DNA from: Lewinellaceae bacterium
Lineage (GTDB): Bacteria; Bacteroidota; Bacteroidia; Chitinophagales; Saprospiraceae
DNA: 64,000 nt
NCBI GenBank assembly: GCA_016716135.1
Contig: JADJWX010000001.1
Coordinates: 89,098-153,097, forward strand
Reading direction: 5' to 3'
The position numbers and the translations under genes are program-made. The notes under the pieces are model-generated. The model searched no databases, was not told the origin of the DNA, and worked only from the letters and a program-made list of their open reading frames with translations. Of this stretch, positions 36,756 to 44,505 are shown in pieces. The stretch's first letter is position 1; the number at the start of each line of letters is the position of its first letter.

Positions 36756-38390
36756 ATGCCTACACTGTTCGATAGTACCGCCCCTGCCGATTTGCGCCAG
36801 CACGCAGAAGGCACCGGCCCTATGCGCACCCGTCACCCTATTTACCTCGACATGCTTCCCCCCTGCAACCACGCCTGCCCGGCCGGCGAAAACATCCAGG
36901 CCTGGCTGGCGCATGCCCAGGCAGGCCGCTACGAGGAAGCCTGGCAGGAAATCATGGTGAACAACCCTATGCCCGCCATTCACGGCCGGGTGTGTTACCA
37001 CCCTTGCGAAGACGGTTGCAACCGCACCCACATCGACAACCCGGTCAGCATCCATGCCATCGAACGCTTTCTCGGCGATCTGGCCCTTGAAAAAAAATGG
37101 AGCCCCCGTTTTGAAGCCAAGCCCGGTGGCAAACGCGTACTGGTCATCGGCGCCGGCCCCAGCGGCCTTTCGGCAGCATACCACCTCACCCGGCTCGGCC
37201 ATACGGTTGAAATTCGCGAAGCCGGCCCGCTCGCCGGCGGCATGATGCACTTCGGGATACCGCCATACCGGCTCCCGCGAAACATCCTGCACCAGGAGGT
37301 GGAACGCATTGAAAAAATGGGGGTCAACATCGTACTCAACCACAAGGTGGAAGACGTTTTGGCCGAAAAAAAAGCCGGCAAGTTCGACGCCGTGTTTATC
37401 GCCGTGGGCGCCCACATTGGTAAAAAAACGGGCATCCCGGCCCGCGATGCCGGCCAAGTGCTCGATGCCGTGAGCTACCTGCGCGACGTGGAACTCGGCC
37501 GGGCGCCCAAGCTCGGCCGGCGCGTAGCCATCTACGGCGGCGGTAACACCGCCATGGACGCCGCCCGTACCGCCAAACGCCTCGGCGCCGACGAAGCGCT
37601 CATCATCTACCGCCGCGACCGCGAACACATGCCCGCGCACGACTTCGAAGCCGGCGCCGCCCTGGCCGAAGGAGTCAAAATTCACTGGTTGCGCACCATC
37701 AAAGAAATTGATCAAACCAGCTTCACCGTGGAGGTCATGCGCATCGAAAACGGCCGGCCCGTACCTACCGGCGAATTCGAAACCCTCGAAGCCGACGCGC
37801 TCATCATGGCCCTCGGGCAAGATACCGATACCGGCTTCCTGCGCCAGGTGCCCGGCATTGAATTCAAAGACGACGGTACCGTTGTCGTCGGCCCCGATAT
37901 GATGACCGGCCACCCCGGCATTTTCGCCGGCGGCGACATGGTGCCCAGCGAACGCACCGTGACGGTAGCCGTCGGGCACGGCAAAAAAGCGGCGCGTTAT
38001 ATCGACGCATTTTTGCGCAGCACCGTTTATGAGCCTGCGGCAAAACACCCCATCGTCGGCTACGAGCGCCTGCACATGTGGTATCAAACCGATGCTCCGC
38101 AACAGGCTGAACCGCATCTGATCCCGGAAATAGCCGTGCAGGATTTTACGGAGATTATGGCCGGCCTGACCGCCCGCGAAGCACAATACGAAGCCCAGCG
38201 CTGCCTGTCGTGCGGCAACTGTTTTGAATGCGACGGCTGCTACGGCGCCTGCCCCGAAGATGCCATTATCAAACTGGGCCCCGGGAAACGCTACCATTTC
38301 GACTACGATCGCTGCACAGGTTGTGCCGTTTGCTTTGAGCAATGCCCCTGTCATGCGATTGAGATGATCTCTGAAATGGTTACTGGTTAG
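36756..38390 (+). CDS. GltD/PreT-like NAD(P)H oxidoreductase fused to a 2[4Fe-4S] ferredoxin domain
   Basis: 544 residues from the ATG at 36756 (MPTLFDSTAP); an ATG at 36741 adds five. N-terminal cysteine-rich adaptor: CNHACPAGENIQAW and CYHPCEDGCNR. FAD site VLVIGAGPSGLSAAYHL; NAD(P)H site VAIYGGGNTAMDAART. After RCLSCGNC come two ferredoxin motifs, CFECDGCYGACP and CTGCAVCFEQCP. GltD and PreT pass electrons between NAD(P)H and a partner flavoenzyme. Here the partner is probably the pyruvate:ferredoxin oxidoreductase or the dihydroorotate dehydrogenase-like protein downstream. The last codons and stop lie in an intergenic repeat. Confidence 0.88.
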   Translation: MPTLFDSTAPADLRQHAEGTGPMRTRHPIYLDMLPPCNHACPAGENIQAWLAHAQAGRYEEAWQEIMVNNPMPAIHGRVCYHPCEDGCNRTHIDNPVSIHAIERFLGDLALEKKWSPRFEAKPGGKRVLVIGAGPSGLSAAYHLTRLGHTVEIREAGPLAGGMMHFGIPPYRLPRNILHQEVERIEKMGVNIVLNHKVEDVLAEKKAGKFDAVFIAVGAHIGKKTGIPARDAGQVLDAVSYLRDVELGRAPKLGRRVAIYGGGNTAMDAARTAKRLGADEALIIYRRDREHMPAHDFEAGAALAEGVKIHWLRTIKEIDQTSFTVEVMRIENGRPVPTGEFETLEADALIMALGQDTDTGFLRQVPGIEFKDDGTVVVGPDMMTGHPGIFAGGDMVPSERTVTVAVGHGKKAARYIDAFLRSTVYEPAAKHPIVGYERLHMWYQTDAPQQAEPHLIPEIAVQDFTEIMAGLTAREAQYEAQRCLSCGNCFECDGCYGACPEDAIIKLGPGKRYHFDYDRCTGCAVCFEQCPCHAIEMISEMVTG

Positions 38391-38471
38391 CAGGTTAGAG
38401 GGTTTCTGGTTGTTCAACGTCCCGGAATGGTAGGAACCAGCAACCTTCTAACCAGTAACCAGAAACCCATT
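38375..38471. repeat. GGTTACTGGTTAG inverted repeat overlapping a stop codon
   Basis: GGTTACTGGTTAGCAGGTT near 38378 is inverted as AACCTTCTAACCAGTAACC near 38443. The left arm supplies the last sense codons (Val-Thr-Gly) and the TAG stop of the preceding gene. Confidence 0.6.
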
Positions 38472-38482
38472 AATTTGAAGCC

Positions 38483-40441
38483 ATGTCAAAAAAAGCAAAA
38501 CAAGTCACCATAGACGGCAACGAAGCCACTGCCTACGTGGCCTACCGGGTCAACGAAGTGTGCGCCATTTACCCGATCACCCCTTCCTCGCCGATGGCCG
38601 AACTGGCCGATGAGTGGTCGGCAAAACAAGTGCCCAATATTTGGGGCAATGTGCCGGAGATCATCGAAATGCAAAGCGAGGGGGGCGCAGCCGGTGCGGT
38701 TCACGGCGCCTTGCAAACCGGTGCGCTGACCACTACATTCACCGCTTCGCAGGGGCTCATGCTCATGTTGCCCAACCTGTACAAAATCGCCGGTGAGCTT
38801 ACCAGTGCCGTACTCCACGTAGCCGCCCGCTCCCTGGCCGCGCAGGCCCTGTCGATCTTCGGCGACCACAGCGACGTGATGGCTGCCCGGCCCACGGGTT
38901 TTGCCTTGCTGGCTTCTGCCTCCGTGCAGGAAGCCCACGACATGGCCCTGGTTTGCCAGGCTGCTACCCTGAAGGCGCGCATCCCCTTCATCCATTTTTT
39001 CGACGGCTTCCGGACCTCGCACGAGGTGAGCAAGATCAGCCTGATTTCGGAAGACCAGATGCGGCAAATGCTCGACGACAAGCTGCTGTACGCACACCGG
39101 CAACGCGGCCTCAGCCCCGACAATCCCGTCGTGCGCGGTACCGCCCAAAATCCCGACGTATACTTTCAGGGCCGCGAAACGGTGAATCCGTTTTATGAAA
39201 AAACGCCGGCCATCGTGCAAGACGCCCTCAACCAGTTTGCCAAACTCACCGGCCGCCAATACCGGATCTTCGAATACCACGGCGCACCCGATGCCGAGCG
39301 CGTACTGGTCATCATGGGCTCCGGTGTTGAAACGGCCGTCGAAACAGCCAAAGCACTGGCCGTTGCCGGAGAAAAAGTAGGCGTCATCCAGGTGCGGCTA
39401 TACCGGCCCTGGGCCAAAGAAGCGTTTTTGGAAGCACTGCCAAAAAGTGCCATTGCCATCGGTGTTTTAGACCGCACGAAGGAACCCGGCGCCAGCGGCG
39501 AGCCGCTTTACACCGACGTGGCCACCACCCTTGCCGAGGCTTTTTGCTGCGGACACAAACTCACCATGCCGCGGCTTATCGGCGGGCGGTACGGGCTGTC
39601 GTCCAAAGAATTTACCCCGGGCATGGTCAAAGCCGTTTTTGACGAGTTGGGGAAAAACCCGATGAAGAACAATTTCACCATCGGGATACACGACGACGTT
39701 TCGCACACCAGCCTGGACTACAACGCGGATTTCAGCCTCAACGAAAAAGGCACAACCCAAGCCGTCTTTTTCGGCCTCGGGGCCGACGGGACGGTAGGCG
39801 CAAACAAAAACAGCATCAAGATCATCGGGGAAAACACCCCGCTGTACGCGCAGGGCTATTTTGTGTACGATTCGAAAAAATCGGGCGCCCGCACGGTGTC
39901 GCACCTGCGTTTTGGCCAGCAACCCATCCGTGCGCCTTACCTGATCCGGAAGGCCGATTTTCTTGCTTGCCACCAGTTCAATTTTTTGGAAAAAGTGGAA
40001 ATGCTGCCACTGGCGCGCAAGGGCGCCACGTTTTTGCTGAACAGCCCATACGGAAAAACTGAAATCTGGGATCAACTGCCGCGGCCGGTACAGGAGGAGA
40101 TCATCGCCAGGGAAATCAAGTTTTTCGTCATCGATGCCTCGGAAGTAGCCCGCAGTGTCGGCATGGGCGGGTACATCAACACCATCATGCAGACCTGCTT
40201 TTTTGCCCTTTCCGGGGTGTTGCCGAAAGACGAAGCCATTGCGCAGATCAAAAAGTATATTGAAAAAACGTATCAGAAACGCGGGCAGGCAGTGATCAAG
40301 AAAAACTTCGCCGCCGTGGATGCCGCATTGGATCACCTGGAGGAAGTTGAGGTGCCCAAAAAGCCGGGAGCAAGCGGCCCCTGCCGCCGACGGTACCGGA
40401 ATCGGCGCCGGTGTTTGTGCAGGAAGTTACGGCGGTTATGA
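38483..40441 (+). CDS. nifJ: Pyruvate:ferredoxin (flavodoxin) oxidoreductase, N-terminal part (split by frameshift)
   Basis: This frame carries the NifJ N-terminal half. Domain I binds pyruvate/TPP (YRVNEVCAIYPITPSSPMAE, EMQSEGGAAGAVHGALQTGA), then domain II (GVIQVRLYRPWAKEAFLEAL) and the gamma-like domain (TQAVFFGLGADGTVGANKNS). NifJ is normally one chain of about 1180 residues converting pyruvate and CoA to acetyl-CoA, CO2 and reduced ferredoxin or flavodoxin. The real sequence ends near EEVEVPKK; the last 25 residues (GPCRRRYRNRRR and on) are out of frame. The switch is at CAAAAAG, 40357-40363. Reading through gives 1189 residues with the next entry. Confidence 0.88.
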   Translation: MSKKAKQVTIDGNEATAYVAYRVNEVCAIYPITPSSPMAELADEWSAKQVPNIWGNVPEIIEMQSEGGAAGAVHGALQTGALTTTFTASQGLMLMLPNLYKIAGELTSAVLHVAARSLAAQALSIFGDHSDVMAARPTGFALLASASVQEAHDMALVCQAATLKARIPFIHFFDGFRTSHEVSKISLISEDQMRQMLDDKLLYAHRQRGLSPDNPVVRGTAQNPDVYFQGRETVNPFYEKTPAIVQDALNQFAKLTGRQYRIFEYHGAPDAERVLVIMGSGVETAVETAKALAVAGEKVGVIQVRLYRPWAKEAFLEALPKSAIAIGVLDRTKEPGASGEPLYTDVATTLAEAFCCGHKLTMPRLIGGRYGLSSKEFTPGMVKAVFDELGKNPMKNNFTIGIHDDVSHTSLDYNADFSLNEKGTTQAVFFGLGADGTVGANKNSIKIIGENTPLYAQGYFVYDSKKSGARTVSHLRFGQQPIRAPYLIRKADFLACHQFNFLEKVEMLPLARKGATFLLNSPYGKTEIWDQLPRPVQEEIIAREIKFFVIDASEVARSVGMGGYINTIMQTCFFALSGVLPKDEAIAQIKKYIEKTYQKRGQAVIKKNFAAVDAALDHLEEVEVPKKPGASGPCRRRYRNRRRCLCRKLRRL

Positions 40442-42051
40442 TGCGCGGGCACGGCGACGATCTGCCGGTGAGCAAATTGCCCGCCGACGGCACCTACCCC
40501 AGCGGCACCACAAAATGGGAAAAACGGAACATCGCCGATTTTGTGCCGGTTTGGGAGCCCGACATTTGCATCCAGTGCGGCAATTGCAGTTTTGTGTGTC
40601 CGCACAGTGTGATCCGTTCCAAGTTTTACCACGAAGCGGAGCTCGAGGGCGCACCCGAAGGATTCCAATCGGCGCCCATCAGCGCCCGCGGTTTCCCCGA
40701 AACACGCTACACCCTGCAGGTGTACGGCGAAGACTGCACCGGCTGTCACCTCTGCGAAGAAGTGTGCCCGGCCATCAGCCTGACCGACCGCACCACCAAA
40801 GCGATACACCTGGAACCCAAGGAAACCGTGCTCGAACAGCAAAAAACCAACATCGGCTTTTTCGAACAATTGCCGCTGAACGAGCGCGGCAAGGTAGATT
40901 TTGGTTCGGTGCGCGGCACGCAATTCCTGGAACCCCTGTTTGAGTTTTCCGGCGCCTGTGCCGGCTGCGGCGAAACGCCTTATCTCAGCCTGCTCTCGCG
41001 CCTGTTTGGCGACCGCCTGATCGTGGCCAACGCCACGGGTTGCTCCTCCATTTACGGCGGCAACCTGCCCACGACGCCCTGGACGACCAACAGCGAAGGC
41101 CGCGGTCCCGCCTGGTCGAACTCCTTGTTTGAAGACAATGCCGAATTCGGGTTGGGCATGCGCATCAGCGTGGACAAACAAACCGGCCTCGCGCGGGATT
41201 TGCTCCACCAGGTGCGCGAGGAGATCGGCGCCGAATGGGTCGGTAAAATCCTGGATGCCCCGCAAAACACGGAGTCCGAAATCCGTGCCCAACGCGAGCG
41301 CCTGGCTGTGCTGAAAACAATGCTGTTGAAAATGAAAAACCCGGTGGCAGAGAACCTGCTCTCGGTAGTCAACAACCTGGTGCGGCGCAGTGTGTGGCTT
41401 GTGGGCGGCGACGGCTGGGCCTACGACATCGGCTCCGGCGGGCTCGACCACGTGCTGGCGAGCGGCCGCAACGTCAATGTGCTGGTGCTCGACACGGAAG
41501 TGTACTCGAACACCGGCGGGCAAATGTCGAAAGCGACGCCCACAGCTGCCACGGCAAAATTTGCCGCCGCCGGCAAACGCGTAGGTAAAAAAGACCTGGC
41601 CATGCAGGCCATTTCTTACGGCAATGTGTACGTGGCACAAGTGGCCATGGGCGCCAACCCGCAGCAAACGCTGCTTGCCCTGCGCGAAGCGGAAGCCTAC
41701 AATGGCCCTTCGCTGGTGCTGGCGTACAGCCACTGCATCGCGCATGGGATCGACATGCGCAAAGGCCTCGATCAGCAAGACCGCGCCGTAGCCAGCGGCT
41801 ACTGGCCTTTGATCCGGTACAATCCCGAGCTGCGCCGGGCCAGCCGCAACCCCTTCGTGCTGGATTCGCCACGACCGACCATTGCACTGAAAGATTACGC
41901 GTACAATGAACTGCGGTACAGCATCCTGGCCCGCACAAACCCTAAAGAGGCCGACCAACTGATGCAACTTGCCCAGGAAATCGCCGATTTGCGCTGGAAA
42001 ACCTATGAAGATATGGCCGGCTGGGAAGCGCAGGCCTTTCATCCATCTTAA
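40411..42051 (+). CDS. nifJ: Pyruvate:ferredoxin (flavodoxin) oxidoreductase, C-terminal part
   Basis: The frame opens at a GTG but its protein already runs from about 40363 (LPPTVPESAPVFVQEV), so the GTG is probably not a natural start. Two [4Fe-4S] motifs are CIQCGNCSFVCP and CTGCHLCEEVCP. The TPP/Mg domain shows FSGACAGCGETPYLSLL, GDGWAYDIGSGGLDHVL and NTGGQMSKATPT. The C-terminal Pro-Arg-Pro-rich lid (VLDSPRPTIALKDYAYNE) fits NifJ. The DHOD-like gene starts 11 bp later. Either one base is missing from the A5 run or a -1 ribosomal shift joins the two parts. Confidence 0.88.
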   Translation: MFVQEVTAVMMRGHGDDLPVSKLPADGTYPSGTTKWEKRNIADFVPVWEPDICIQCGNCSFVCPHSVIRSKFYHEAELEGAPEGFQSAPISARGFPETRYTLQVYGEDCTGCHLCEEVCPAISLTDRTTKAIHLEPKETVLEQQKTNIGFFEQLPLNERGKVDFGSVRGTQFLEPLFEFSGACAGCGETPYLSLLSRLFGDRLIVANATGCSSIYGGNLPTTPWTTNSEGRGPAWSNSLFEDNAEFGLGMRISVDKQTGLARDLLHQVREEIGAEWVGKILDAPQNTESEIRAQRERLAVLKTMLLKMKNPVAENLLSVVNNLVRRSVWLVGGDGWAYDIGSGGLDHVLASGRNVNVLVLDTEVYSNTGGQMSKATPTAATAKFAAAGKRVGKKDLAMQAISYGNVYVAQVAMGANPQQTLLALREAEAYNGPSLVLAYSHCIAHGIDMRKGLDQQDRAVASGYWPLIRYNPELRRASRNPFVLDSPRPTIALKDYAYNELRYSILARTNPKEADQLMQLAQEIADLRWKTYEDMAGWEAQAFHPS

Positions 42052-42062
42052 ATCAACAAAAA

Positions 42063-43061
42063 ATGGCACTCGATCTTAGCACAACATACATGGGCCTCAA
42101 ACTCGACTCGCCGATTGTCGTATCGGCCTGCCCGCTGTCGGAAGAACTCGGCAATATTGCACAGATGGAAGACGCCGGCGCCGGCGCCGTGGTGCTTTTT
42201 TCGCTGTTTGAAGAACAAATCCGCCGCGAGCAGGAGCGTCTGGCCAACATCCAAATGGCCACCACAAATGTGTTTGCCGAAGGCCTGGACTATTTCCCCA
42301 ACGCCGACGAATACAGCGTGGGGGTGGAGGAATATTTCAACCTCATCCGGCAAGCCAAGGAGCGTGTGGACATCCCCATCATCGCCAGCCTGAACGGCAT
42401 TACGCCCGAAGGTTGGATCGACTACGCCCGCCAGATCGAGCAGGCCGGCGCCGACGGGCTGGAGATCAACGTGTTTTACATCGCTGCCGACCTGCACCAG
42501 AACGGCCAGACGGTAGAGTCCCGCTACCTGGATATCGTGGAAACGGTGCGCGCCACGGTGTCGATCCCGATTGCCGTAAAACTGAATCCGTATTTCAGCG
42601 CCATGGGCCACATGGCCCGCCAGCTGGTGCTTGCCGGCGCCAATGGGCTGGTGTTGTTCAACCGCTTTTACCAGCCCGACTTCGACATCAGCAGCCTGCG
42701 CGTGTTGCACAACCTCCAGTACAGCGAGTCGAACGAAATCCGCCTGCCGCTCCTGTGGATTTCCGTGTTGTCGGGCCGGGTCAATTGTTCGCTGGCGGCT
42801 ACCACCGGCGTGCAGGGCTCCAACGAGGTGATCAAATACTTGCTTGCCGGCGCTGACGTGACCATGACGGCTTCGGCGCTGTACAAACACGGCATCTCGT
42901 ACATCAAAACGATGAACCAGCAGGTAAAAAACTGGATGCGGGAAATGCAGTTCAAATCGGTCGATGCCTTCAAAGGCGTGCTCAACCAGGAAAACGTGGC
43001 CGACCCGGAAGCCTTTGAACGGGCAAATTACATCCGGATTTTGGAGGGCGCGAAACCCTGA
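42063..43061 (+). CDS. Dihydroorotate dehydrogenase-like FMN protein
   Basis: 332 residues. The start LSTTYMGLKLDSPIVVSACP, ADGLEINVFYIA, IPIAVKLNPYFS and the phosphate-binding end (TTGVQGSNEVIKYLLAGADV) follow the FMN TIM barrel of dihydroorotate dehydrogenase and PreA. Residues typical of true PyrD are only partly kept, and the location next to nifJ argues for a redox partner rather than pyrimidine synthesis. It is co-transcribed by spacing (11 bp). PreA usually carries its own ferredoxin domain; here that domain is on the GltD-like protein at 36756. Function unproved. Confidence 0.85.
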   Translation: MALDLSTTYMGLKLDSPIVVSACPLSEELGNIAQMEDAGAGAVVLFSLFEEQIRREQERLANIQMATTNVFAEGLDYFPNADEYSVGVEEYFNLIRQAKERVDIPIIASLNGITPEGWIDYARQIEQAGADGLEINVFYIAADLHQNGQTVESRYLDIVETVRATVSIPIAVKLNPYFSAMGHMARQLVLAGANGLVLFNRFYQPDFDISSLRVLHNLQYSESNEIRLPLLWISVLSGRVNCSLAATTGVQGSNEVIKYLLAGADVTMTASALYKHGISYIKTMNQQVKNWMREMQFKSVDAFKGVLNQENVADPEAFERANYIRILEGAKP

Positions 43062-43101
43062 ACCTGTCAGGTGTAATCTCCGGATTGCCACCGGTTAAAA
43101 T

Positions 43102-43364
43102 AACGTGAGTTTTGGATAGGTTTCAGCAGATGTCTCCCTTCGGTCGACATGACAAGTCGCTGATAGTTAAGGTGATTTATCAGATTTTTCGCTACGCTCA
43201 AAACTTGCACACCGCTACGGGAAGTTTTGAGCGTAGCGAAAAACCTGATAAAGAAGTTTGCAGAAAGTATGTTGTCTTGTCGACCGAAGGGAGACATCTG
43301 ATTAACAGCAGATTAAATCAGGTAATCGTTAATTTAATGATCAAATCTATCCAAACCTCACGTT
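43102..43364. repeat. 263-bp element of three nested inverted repeats
   Basis: Outer arms: AACGTGAGTTTTGGATAG at 43102 with its inverse ending at 43364, one mismatch. Middle arms: AGATGTCTCCCTTCGGTCGA at 43128 with its inverse ending at 43299. Inner stem: 26 bp, 43181-43206 with 43222-43247, one mismatch, 15-nt loop. AACCTGTCAGGT just after the preceding stop (near 43061) is a half copy of the terminator palindromes. No gene is present in 43062-43386. Confidence 0.8.
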
Positions 43365-43386
43365 AAAATATTCAGACTTTTGCAGG

Positions 43387-44427
43387 ATGAAAACCACCCG
43401 TCACCTCATCCTCATCCTGCTCGCCTTCCAGGCCTGCCGCTGCGCACAATCCGGCCACCCGCCGATCCAGGCCGCTGCGCTGCCAAACACCGGCAAAATG
43501 AACGGCCTTACGCTCGTGGCGCCACCCGAACCGTTTTCAGAAAATCCCATGCCGGCCGTAACGATCACCGGGGCCAACTGGATCGCCGTGGTCCCTTACG
43601 CCTTTACCCGCCCCGGAACTCCCGCCGTGCGCTACTCCGGCAAAAACCACTGGTGGGGCGAACGCCCCGACGGGGTGCGCGAAACCATCCGCCTGGCGCA
43701 CGAAGCCGGTATCCGGGTGATGCTCAAGCCACAAGTGTACATTCCGCGCTCCTGGACGGGCGCGCTGGAATTTGAAACAGCCGCCGACTGGGCGCTTTGG
43801 GAAACGGATTACGAGCAGTACATCCTGGGCATGGCAGCGCTGGCCGATTCATGCAAGGTGGATTTGTTTTGCATCGGCACGGAATTCCGGAAATCGGTGG
43901 CGCAACGCCCGGATTTTTGGCGCAGCCTGATAAAAAAAGTGCGCGGCGCCTATGTCGGAAAGCTGGTGTATTCGGCCAACTGGGACGACTGGGAGCAGGT
44001 ACCCTTCTGGCAAGAACTCGATTTTATCGGCCTGAGCGGCTATTTCCCCCTGGCTGAAGGGGACACGCCGGAGGTGGCATCGCTGAAATCGGCCTGGAAA
44101 CCGGTTTGCCAACGGCTCCGGGAGTTCAGCCGCCAGCAAGGTCGCCCCATATTGTTCACCGAGTTCGGCTACCTCAGCGTAGACGGCGCCGGCTGGCGCA
44201 ACTGGGAACTGGAAAACGGCGTGCGCAACCGGCCCATCAACGAGCAGGCACAAGCCAACTGCCTGGAAGCATTGCTCTCCACCATGCAGGCCGAGCCCTG
44301 GTGGGCCGGCGGATTCCTCTGGAAATGGTTCCCCAACGGCCGCGGCCACGAAGGCTACCCGGAACGGGATTATACCCCGCAGGGGAAGCTGGGGGAGGCG
44401 GTGGTGCGGCGCTGGTATGGGGGTTAA
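43387..44427 (+). CDS. GH113-like glycoside hydrolase (TIM barrel) lipoprotein candidate
   Basis: 346 residues. The hydrophobic start ends near LAFQAC, a possible lipobox. NGLTLVAPP, ANWIAVVPYAFTRPGTPAVR, GIRVMLKPQVYIPRSW, DLFCIGTEF and PILFTEFGY outline a TIM barrel of the GH113 mannanase type; E in GTEF and E in FTEFGY fit the two catalytic acids of clan GH-A. The conserved WWAGGFLWKWFP follows. The substrate could be beta-mannan or another hexose polymer. The stop codon runs straight into a terminator palindrome. Confidence 0.82.
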   Translation: MKTTRHLILILLAFQACRCAQSGHPPIQAAALPNTGKMNGLTLVAPPEPFSENPMPAVTITGANWIAVVPYAFTRPGTPAVRYSGKNHWWGERPDGVRETIRLAHEAGIRVMLKPQVYIPRSWTGALEFETAADWALWETDYEQYILGMAALADSCKVDLFCIGTEFRKSVAQRPDFWRSLIKKVRGAYVGKLVYSANWDDWEQVPFWQELDFIGLSGYFPLAEGDTPEVASLKSAWKPVCQRLREFSRQQGRPILFTEFGYLSVDGAGWRNWELENGVRNRPINEQAQANCLEALLSTMQAEPWWAGGFLWKWFPNGRGHEGYPERDYTPQGKLGEAVVRRWYGG

Positions 44428-44501
44428 CCTGTCAGGTGGAAATTTTAAAAAACGGGCTTGCCGTGGCAAGCCCGTTTTTTAAAATTTCCACCTGACAGGT
44501 T
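44426..44501. terminator. 76-bp palindrome, bidirectional terminator between converging genes
   Basis: 37-bp arms (44426-44462, 44465-44501) with a 2-nt loop. The outer ends are the same AACCTGTCAGGT as at 34436. The inner stem is GGGCTTGCC with GGCAAGCCC; changes from the 34436 copy are paired. It starts inside the GH113 stop codon and ends 4 bp before the TonB-receptor stop. Confidence 0.85.
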
Positions 44502-44505
44502 TGGA

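Noticed and set aside
36669..42069. Long minus-strand frames (about 580 residues each) over the GltD-like and NifJ genes
   Set aside because: Both are shadows; the plus strand shows ferredoxin, FAD and TPP motifs.
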